DNA of 64,000 nucleotides. Origin: Takakia lepidozioides (Eukaryota > Streptophyta > Takakiopsida > Takakiales > Takakiaceae). Position numbers and translations under genes: made by a program. Below are positions 55,851 through 64,000 of this stretch, piece by piece. Each line of letters begins with the position of its first letter. The first letter of the stretch is position 1. Where the stretch lies: assembly GCA_030704615.1 (NCBI GenBank), contig CM060733.1:13454001-13518000 (forward strand). The letters run 5' to 3'. The notes under the pieces are model-generated. The model saw nothing but the letters and a program-made list of their open reading frames with translations, ran no database searches and was not told the origin of the DNA.

Positions 55851-58155
55851 TCAGCGTTGAGACGAGTATCCAAAAAAAGCTGAAGATGAACCTCCTTGCA
55901 ATGATGATTCGTTTGCAAAACGACTACCTTGCAAGAGAGGCATAACTCTACGTCGTCGTTTACTTATACCATGTTTCATTGTCTTCCTGGTGTGCAGACG
56001 GTTCAAAATAATCTGGACATGACTCTCAACACCAGTGGACATGGTTCTATTCTCGATGTGGTTGAACATATCATCGGAATTCACGCTCGCAACCACACTG
56101 CGTGACGTTGAAGATCCAGATTTGCGGGACTCTGATTCCAACAGTCGAGTTGAGGCCTTCTCTTGTCGAATTATATTTCGCAACTCCTCCTCATGAGTCA
56201 CTGAACAAAAAATACACAATGAGACACTTCGAAATCCATGCCGAAGTACCATGGAGCCATGGGTGAACAACAATTTAGAAATTTAAAATAATTTAAAAAA
56301 AATTGTCATCATCACCGAAAATTTTTTGGCGTACCAAGATAATCAGGTTGAAAGAAGGCGAGGGTGACGAATAGATGGATCAACATATCTCCCGAACCAA
56401 GACCAATGCGGATGGTCACGTCTGATGGAAGGTCGTGTTCTCTTTACACAGTTTTCACTGACATAGTCCACCACACTAGAGACTCCAATCATCTTGTGCA
56501 TGAACGGCCAAACTGTCATCACCATATCACTCACGTTTTGGTCCATAGAGGCATTTTTTCCTGAAGATAAAACCTTGAAAGGAAGAGGGAAAAACCATGT
56601 ATTCTCTGGGTTCCTTAGTGCTTTGGAAGGCTCATCATCAACTAAGAGAATCTGACCTTGTTTTGCGAATGGCTTGTTTGCAAACTTTATTAAAACTTTG
56701 TCAATATCTTTGAGCATGTACTTCATTTCATACTTGATATAGCCAGACGTAATTGTACAGTGCTCAGCCGACCAAATGAAACAAAATTGTTTCATGATCT
56801 CCGGTGGAACGAAAGCCTCCAGCATTCTGAAAAGAACATCTTTCTGGGCGCATGACCAAATAGCGACATGAAAATTTGTTGTCAACAACATCAAAAATTC
56901 AATCACATCTGGACGAGGAATTACAAATGGTGTCTCTGACACTTGAAGTTTTATGTGTCGTCCGGGATATTTAGCTCTCAACAACTCCAACCCACTTGGA
57001 GGGGGTCTGAAGCACAAAAGACCGTTGACGCTTAATATGACAAGCATTCGTTTTTTCTGATCCGAGATGATTTGGGTGTTTACGCTCTTAGAGGCGGTCA
57101 CCTAGAAATAAAAATGAAATATCATTAGTACTGCCAAAGAACAGAACATAAAATAAAAATTCACAAAAGAAAGATCACTTCGGACCATATGTCGAAGTGC
57201 ATTGGGTATCTTTAAGAGAGAGGCCCCATTGGCTAGTAACATAGTTCATCTTCTGGCAACAACATCAAAGGAAAAGAAAAGAACTCATATTCTTCAACAA
57301 AACATATAAAGATAACAAGAAATGAGAATAATGCGAAAATATTTGATACCATTTTAGGCAAATCGCTTAAAGACTTCTTTTTGAGGCTTTGTGAGTCTTT
57401 ATATTGGGAGCTGCAATGAGGACAACAAATCAGCTTCTCGACCTCCATCAGCGGTCGAACACTTCAATTTTGATCTTGGGGAAATATGCCATTTATCTTG
57501 AGAAATATCCGTTTTCTCACTTGCATTCGATGACTCGGATCCTGTCGATCTACGAACCGAATTGGAGAATCTTTGAATGGAGATTCCACCAGTATTTTTT
57601 GTTGCGGACCTCACTTTGCATGGTATTTTCTCAGATTGAGAGGATGTTGTAACAAAAGAGCTTTCCTTATGTAGATCTGAAGTTATCCCTCTTGAGACCA
57701 CGAAACAATCAGACGAATGCTCGGACATGCTCGGCTCAACTGAAACATATACAAGGTCCTGCTCGCAAAATGAAGTTTTAGTACATTTACCAAAAACATA
57801 AGGAACAAACATAAAATCACATTATGTATGTTATAATAGTAACTTACCTTCGCTTCTCGTACTCTCGGCTCTGAGAGATCCATAAACTTCTCTTGCCTCG
57901 CCAAGAAATGTGGATTTATCCATTCTAAAATACTACATTTTGGACTTGCAACAATTGGTTCCGAAAGATCCGTGAGTTGTCCCTGCCTTGCCAAGAAGTG
58001 TGGATTGATCCACTCCAAAATACTACGTTTTGGACTCGCAGCTATCGGTAATTCAGATGATGCATCTCCACAAGGGCAATTCAGATTGGGGTGGAATACT
58101 CTCCATTATAAGTCGTCTTCGTGCACATGGATCCATTCTTGTATGTCCTGATATC
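55851..58155 (-). CDS. FCP1/NIF-like HAD-domain gene, copy A (multi-exon, altered catalytic motif)
   Basis: Minus-strand exons, 5' to 3': an exon at about 57852-58080 with a 30-aa repeat; about 57390-57750; a Cys-Cys-Pro-His-Cys segment at about 57350-57430; the HAD domain exon 56343-57101 (preceded by an AG acceptor at 57103-57104); and a Lys/Arg/Ser-rich last exon 55851-56213 ending in a stop. The HAD domain has motif I as Leu-Ser-Val-Asn-Gly-Leu-Leu-Cys (57012-57035), where the family has Asp-Leu-Asn-Gly, a Trp-Ser-Cys motif II region, and Leu-Val-Asp-Asp-Glu-Pro-Ser-Lys (56622-56648) for motif IV. The nucleophile position is Ser, so phosphatase activity is doubtful. Apparent frame changes near 57440-57470 and 56360-56390 could mean pseudogene, missed introns or sequence errors. 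Confidence 0.5.
57845..58050 (-). repeat. 90-bp tandem repeat encoding a 30-residue unit
   Basis: Two and a partial third copy of a 90-bp unit, seen at DNA level as 'aaaatactacattttggact' at 57927 and 'aaaatactacgttttggact' at 58017. The encoded unit begins Ile-Leu-Glu-Trp-Ile-Asn-Pro-His-Phe-Leu-Ala-Arg-Gln and contains Asp-Leu-Ser-Glu-Pro. It is in frame in an exon ending at a gtaagt donor. Confidence 0.75.
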
Positions 58156-58254
58156 TGAAAGAACAAAAATAAAGATACATTCTTAACCATGACATCCAAC
58201 CAATTCATATGAATGGGGATCATGGATAAAAAAATTCCAAATATACCTCTCTCT

Positions 58255-59475
58255 CCGAGATCCCAGATATAACATCGGTATCTTGAATTGAGCCAATCAT
58301 TGACAATTTGCTACTCCATCTGTATAGATAGGTGAGACCCATGGTCCAATGGGCATCAAAAGACAATGATTCAATGGTGACAAAGAAACATGGGTTGAGC
58401 CTGTAAAATGGTCATAGCGGAGCAATCTGTGAAATGCATGAACACTTAATGTCAAAGGAAAAAAACACAAACATATATGGGATACTTTGCACCTCATGCC
58501 AAAGTGAAATGAAGTGAAGTGAAGATAATGATGAGATGAGGCATGCATACACATCATTGAATCACATTCGTAATTTTGATAGGTTGATTGTAAAAAAATG
58601 GGAATGAATGTCAGGAACGAACTTACAATATCGAAAACTTGGTGTAACTGACTAGGTGAAATATGAGGACGGCGGTCAAAATTTACAAGTCAGCTAGTTC
58701 TTTTCTTAGAGAAGATAATATGGTCATTGTTATATGTACTTAAGGTCTTGCCATGCTTTGTGGAACAAGTCCCTACTAATGGTACATTGATTGAGAAGTA
58801 AGGACTTCGAAACAGAGGCCGAAGCGACCTCAAGTATAATAAAAAGAAAAATGTTTGGAGAGTGGTTGGGCTTAATACCTCCATGCCCACTACAGTAGCC
58901 ATTTCATGCGGAAGTATATGAGCGTGAAAGCTTTGGTTGTCCATATCTGTAATATGATAACAGTTGTCTTGTGTGATAGTTGGGACCGAATTATCCTTCA
59001 ACTCCTCGATGCCCTGCATACAGTCAAGGATACACACCTAAAACTAACACCATAAAATCTAGAAGATATGTCAAAGATTATGAAGAGACATGGAATGTTT
59101 AAATCTTTAAATGAATGTGAAATGCAAGACATGGATGATGGTACCAGTGTATTGTCGATGTGGACATGAGTTTGTGGTAACACATTTGATGAACCCATTC
59201 TCCGCTATCATATAATTTTTCATCTCCAATTGATGGATAAGAAAATTGAGCCAATGTTTTCTCCATAAGCACATTGGAGTCGACTTGAATGCAGTAAGCA
59301 TCCTCAATGGTGCAACAAAGAGAAACAGTGTCTAGCTGAAGACTAATATTCGAAGGAGTCGGAATCCGTTCGGCGATGTTGTGTTGTGCGACGAAATGCT
59401 CCGGAGATTGAATGAATGTTGATTCGATTGCAGTTGGAGTGCTATCAATTGCAGGCTGACAAGATCCAATGGAAA
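58255..59475 (-). other. Coding exons of uncertain membership between the two HAD copies
   Basis: Exon-like stretches with splice borders: about 59155-59470 (acceptor near 59460, donor gtacca near 59143), 58880-59017 (AG acceptor, GT donor; 46 codons, with His-Ala-His-Ile-Leu-Pro-His-Glu-Met) and about 58255-58440. No domain recognised. They may be the 5' exons of HAD copy A or 3' exons of copy B. Frame changes near 59205 and 58310. Confidence 0.4.
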
Positions 59476-59742
59476 GAAACGAGGGACCAAATCAATAGCA
59501 ATTGTGAAATATGATGTCAAAAATATCCATCAAGTGATTTAATGCCACACACAAGTAAGGGAACCCTATTACTTCGGAGATGAGACATTTCAATGGAGTA
59601 AATTATATGAATATTTGTAATCTATATATGCATCAATAGTTTGGTGTTCGAAAACATCATATTTTAACATCATTAGTAACCAAAGAATCAAAGATAAAAA
59701 AAATAAAAAAATGTACACGATAGAGAAGAACAAAGATGAAAT

Positions 59743-60454
59743 TTATTTGATATTCATAAATACTATCATCAGCGACTTTTCTTCAAGATAGTTCATCAGT
59801 TTTCGAAACTTTGGATCCTCCATATTCTCTGGTGGAGCCCCGAATCTCTCCGAACCAACATATGTGGCCACGGACGTTGCTCGCGACAATCCGAGGAGAT
59901 ATTTCTCAAGCTTCTTCAATAAGCATTTGTCCTTTGCAATTGTTTCAAAGGTCGGAGGGTAAATGCATGACCACGTGGGATTGACAACACACTTTGTTGG
60001 ACTATCATCAACAAGGAGAGTATTGACCTCATCATATCGACCTGGGTACTTCTCCCACACTTTCCTAAGAGGCTTAAGAAACATAGATGGATGATCTGTT
60101 TGTTTTTGTCTTGCCTTGTACTGAGGATCAGTATTTGGGGGGCAGACTATGCAGTCGTTCTGAGTCATAACAAAAACAGGTTGTGGCAGACCTTCAAAAA
60201 GTCTCTTAACAATAGGCATGAGGTTCGGAGCATCATGCAACTCCAGATAGCTAGATCAAATGAACCACTTAATGAACGCCAGACTTGATCATAACGTTCA
60301 CGTCGGTAGACCAATTTCTTGCCAATAACTAAGGGCTGTTTGAAATGTTTGCTTGCACTGGAATGTTCTTCACAACAATACCCTCCTCAATTCTCTCTGT
60401 GCGGCAAAGCACACCGTTCAGGTCAAATATAATCAACATTCGTTTTTGGACACT
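59743..60454 (-). CDS. FCP1/NIF-like HAD-domain coding region, copy B
   Basis: An AG acceptor at 60455-60456 starts an exon encoding Ile-Ile-Phe-Asp-Leu-Asn-Gly-Val-Leu-Cys (motif I at 60404-60424). It continues through Leu-Ala-Ile-Trp-Ser-Cys (motif II region, about 60245-60262), a Thr-Gln-Asn-Asp-Cys segment, a Lys-Pro-Leu-Arg motif III segment, and Leu-Leu-Val-Asp-Asp-Ser-Pro-Thr-Lys (59992-60018). It resembles plant FCP1-homology proteins, in which the second Asp of Asp-x-Asp is commonly Asn, leaving only the nucleophile. Two single-base frame changes (about 60345-60360 and 60230-60240) interrupt it. The upstream 5' exons are probably at 60.9 kb or beyond. It may be a tandem relative of copy A. 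Confidence 0.5.
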
Positions 60455-60893
60455 CTGTATATCTCGCCAAGAGGTCGCTGAGGCTCATTCTGGTGAAATC
60501 AGAGAGTTGCAACCCCGAAACAAACGAGTTAGCAAGAAGATACACAATTATTGTAATAACCATTCAATAATACGAAGGCAACTAAGCACAATTATTTATA
60601 CCGTACATATACACACATGGTTCTGGCTCCGAAATCAAAGAACCACAACATAATATAATGTTCTTGACTCATTGGGGCCAATGGACAAAGGGGTTATAGT
60701 TTTGGGTCACTGCTATATCAAGAGTGGATAAAAGATGACACTAAAGAGTTATCCATAAGTGTACGTATTACATTGGGTCATAAGATGTAATTAGCTTTGT
60801 TATGTGTTTGAGAATTCAATACTTCGGAACATGTTTTGAAGTCCACACATCTAGAAAAATTGTAGAGTGAAGTTCATATAGTGTAGTAGCACT

Positions 60894-62040
60894 TTACCAG
60901 ATTTGGAGATGTTTCACCTGCTCATTGCTCGTCTCCTTGATCTGCTGCTGTTGAGGTTGATTTGGAATGACTGGGGGAATTCCCTGCTCCTGGAGCCTCT
61001 TTTGTATTATCTCTTGGATCTGTGACAACATCTGCAGTGCATGTGCTGCTCCAGTGCTGTGTGTCTGTAGTGACAGCGGGCTAAGGACTGCGTCGGAGCT
61101 TGATTGGCTAACGTTGGTAATCACAGCATGACTTGTCACTTCCACTTGGGTCTGAGTTGTCCGATGTAACTCTGAGGGTGATTGCGACATAGTGATCTCC
61201 CTCGTTTCTGAGAGTTGAACCTAGAACACACAATTATATTCATGAAGATTAATAGTTACAAAAGATGGATATCAAACATGTAATCAAATAGTTTACCAAG
61301 GAATGTACTACTCAAATTTATTGCAGACATTCATATCAACGGTTTTCAACAATGTCTCATCATCTACCCAATCATAGTGTTTCCTGATCAGAGATGTTAC
61401 GTACTTCATTCACTTTCCCAGTAGACGATCCTTCTCTACGCCTCTTCGTGGGGATGGGAGATTGAAAATCCAGAGGCCTATCACTAGCTGCAGGAACAAA
61501 ACCCCTATCATCTTGCTCAGCCTCTACATCATCCAAGGCATTTGTTTCCTTGGACGTGGGGATATTAGACCCTCCCAAGTACCGCACCCATTATTGACTG
61601 GACACGATAAGTCGGAATGGCATGTGGGACAGGCTCAAGAAACTGCACTGTTGGTGGGCGATCACCATCATCATTGTGAAGAGCCACATCCAAGACATCA
61701 ACAAACTCTGTCATGGTATTTTCCGGGACCTGCACATCAGACGCAATTGGATCTACCAGATTCACCAGATTGGCCTGATGACCCTGTGGCATCGTAATCC
61801 AGCATCAGATTCATAGACCCAAGTTTCAAATTCCTCTCAAACAACGATAATTTCTCGTTATTTTCCTCGTTATGAGGACTACTAGTACCATCACCAATAC
61901 CACCAGTACTTGGACCTCGGGTGGCACTGCCTTCTGTGATTGAGGTGAGACTCTTCTGACCACATCGTCTTGTGGTTCCTTACTATTAGTCCCATGTTGA
62001 TTGTCTTCGTCTGACACGCTGGAATCTGAAACATCCACTA
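60894..62040 (-). other. Low-complexity coding exons (Ser/Thr/Gln-rich, with NLS-like motif)
   Basis: Exon-like stretches: 60894-61190 (Gln-rich end with a Gln-Gln-Gln-Gln run, Ser/Thr-rich start), 61372-61590 (Pro-Thr-Lys-Arg-Arg-Arg, NLS-like), about 61600-61790, and about 61925-62060 (acidic Ser/Asp). No domain recognised. They lie between HAD copy B and the unrecognised gene to the right and could be disordered parts of either. Frame changes near 61580 and 62050. Confidence 0.35.
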
Positions 62041-62453
62041 TGGGATTGATTGTGGGTTCAGTGGTGGATCACGCCCTCCATGTTGATTCCCAGCGGTGCT
62101 ATGTTGGCCTTCGGTTGGACCTTTCCCTTTTCTTTGAAGCGTTAAGTGACGAAACTGCCTCTACCTTCTGTTTGCATACCACTTTTGGTCGTGGGAGTTG
62201 AAGTCAAGAACGCGTACTTGAAGAGCCTAGTGACATGATGATTAACCGTGTCAGACAAAAGATACAAGCTAGAGACAGTGGAAAAATATTAAACATCCTA
62301 CGCAGGAATTATAAAATGACTTCGGACCTTGTTTCAAAGTCATCAACTAACAAAAATGAGATAAGTGAAAGAGAGCAAATATATAAAAATAAAGTGAAGA
62401 GATATAAAAAACTGTAACTCAGAATATATTTATAATGATACTAGCACTTACAT

Positions 62454-64000
62454 GGAGATGACAAGAAAGTGCAGGTCCTCCAAAAATATTGACCGCCGCC
62501 ATTCCTGCCGTGCAAAACGAAGAGGCGATGTACGCATAGGCAGAGCTGCGAAGCTCATGAGTGTAGGACTTCAAATTCAGCTCGCGGTCTGTAAATTTCA
62601 TTTGTACCCCCAAGACAATCTGAATTGGTTTGACTCTCAGACATCTGTCAATGTGCTCCTCTGGATGCACAAACTCTGTAGATGAGACCGGAAACACATA
62701 GTCCAGACAAAGATATGGTTCCGACAATCCAAACTTGCAGAACTTGTATTCAGTCTCCATCGCCCCAGGAAAATAGAGACCTTCAACACAAATAAATCTT
62801 TTGGCACCCTCTCCAGTTTTTGAGATGAGCTGAAGATGCAGGACTTGACATGAAAACAAAGGCAGTGCAATAAACTTCATGAATCGGAATGCTTGAGGAT
62901 TGTTGAGTAATCCGAGGGGGACCAAATTATCGAATCATCTTCTGGGAGAGTATTCACGAACACAAGACTGATGTTTGCAAACTCTTCCTTCGGGATATAG
63001 GAGAGTTTCGACTTGATATCATCTGCTTTTGCTCCAATGCCAACATGCCTATAGACCTTTTTGAAGTCAGATCTCATTGATTTTGCTTTCCCATCGTTCT
63101 CCTCAACACTTTTTTTCAGTGCAAGAAGCTCAGTGATGAATGCTGCAGGAATGGATGGCCGCTCTTTGTTCATGTTTGCCTTGTCGGCAAGCGATCCCAG
63201 TGCCTTGCATAATGACCCAAACTGGACTTTGTCAATCTGTATTTCTTCTTGACCTCAAGCCATTTTTCTCTTTTATAGGGATTTGTATTGTCCTTTGTCC
63301 GCAATGGAAAACCAAAAACATGCATGATGTTGTCAATTATAAACCTCTTTTTCTTCATGTGCTCAATATAATTGGTCATGCTCTGAATAGACTTGTCTTG
63401 GCCCTTATATGGGTGGCGAACAGTCAGCTTGCAACTGAGAAGCTTTTCCGCGATTTTCCCCAGTTGCCGCCCAGATAGCCCCTGAATAGTCCTTAGCTGA
63501 GACCTAGTCATTGGAACCTGTACACCTTTGCAAGGCTTCCAATTGTTATCGATAAGGCGTCCATCCTCCCATTTTTGGAATACCATTTTCCACTTCTCCC
63601 ACACTTCTTCCTCTGATAAAATGAGGACCATGGCCTCCTTCACAGAAATCTGCTCCATGATAACATGGACAACTTGCATAAAATCCTGCGAGATGAACCA
63701 TATTGTAAGGACACATCTCTACCATGTTCGATGAGCATTTGAAACTGAACCATTTGAAGCAAATATTGAAGCATTTGAAAAAACATAAGGTCAATGTTTT
63801 GCTTCTTACCACCCATTGAGCGCTTTCCGAGTGGCAGTGGGAATCGTTATATTTTTTTGGGTTTGTTTTGTAGCTCGTAAAATAATCTGCAATGTGCCAC
63901 CTTCTCTGGAAATGTGATATCAAATTCATGTGCCTTGTTCGGATCGTTTAGGAGTTTGGATATCTTCACTAGCCTCAGGACGTCATTTGACCAAATGATC
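62454..64000 (-). CDS. Unrecognised gene, partial at the right window edge
   Basis: Starts beyond the window. Minus-strand exons: 63787-64000 (through a Pro-Thr-Ala-Thr-Arg-Lys-Ala-Leu segment and a gtaaga donor), then an AG acceptor at about 63690 followed by a long exon to a gtaagt donor at about 62453. The composition is globular, with Trp/Lys/Arg-rich helices (for example Trp-Glu-Lys-Trp-Lys), a Leu-Ser-Gly-Arg-Gln-Leu-Gly-Lys-Ile segment and a Cys-containing C-terminal part. I do not recognise the family. Apparent single-base frame changes sit at a 7-T run (63852-63858), near 63240-63255 and near 62920-62940, yet both sides read as convincing protein. It is either a recently decayed gene or a region with indel errors. 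Confidence 0.5.

Noticed and set aside
1-64000. CRISPR arrays, tRNA or rRNA genes, bacterial operons
   Set aside because: No regularly spaced repeats, no cloverleaf or rRNA-like sequence noticed, and introns with GT/AG borders show a eukaryotic nuclear genome.

Overview
This is a nuclear stretch of a large, intron-rich, transposon-rich eukaryotic genome. Chromodomain Ty3/Gypsy elements, a plant-type tRNA-Met primer site, a plant-style CNNM (DUF21/CBS) exon pair and FCP1-like proteins with an Asp-x-Asn-Gly motif suggest a streptophyte, probably a charophyte alga (for example Chara) or an early-diverging land plant. The organism is an inference; no marker gene fixes it.

Layout. (1) 1-12.35 kb: a minus-strand, many-exon ZGRF1-like gene with two DUF2439 domains, a GRF zinc finger and a complete SF1 helicase core; a short dispersed repeat lies at its 3' end and again in one of its introns. 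(2) 12.98-13.88 kb: two exons of a CNNM-type protein, 5'-truncated and carrying a nonsense codon. (3) 14.018-32.950 kb: a three-element nest. An old chromovirus (C1, TSD gagcg) contains a minus-strand Gypsy element (G1) in its gag-pol and a young, intact chromovirus of its own family (C2, TSD cttag, one 1520-aa Gag-Pol) in its right LTR. (4) 33-36.3 kb: sparse sequence, a small MITE-like repeat, a TIR remnant and a Gly/Tyr-rich disordered protein gene. (5) 36.528-41.127 kb: a pogo-like DNA transposon with TIRs at a TA target, holding a broken DD35D transposase and, divergently, an intact 488-aa coiled-coil/tail-anchored ORF. (6) 42.379-55.680 kb: an element with long (about 0.75-0.83 kb) terminal inverted repeats. 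Its left TIR is split by a second Gypsy element (G2, TSD ccaac). Its interior holds a LINE/gag-like zinc-knuckle ORF broken by a TA-flanked, GCGACG-rich palindromic insertion. (7) 55.85-64 kb: minus-strand, multi-exon, FCP1/NIF (HAD)-like coding regions and an unrecognised gene running off the right edge, all with repeated single-base frame breaks.

The clearest host gene is the ZGRF1-like helicase. Most of the rest records layered transposition and decay. Nonsense codons identified by comparing element copies are almost all C-to-T/G-to-A changes. The most unusual items are the two-gene pogo element, the long-TIR element with its palindromic insertion, and the paired FCP1-like domains with altered catalytic motifs.
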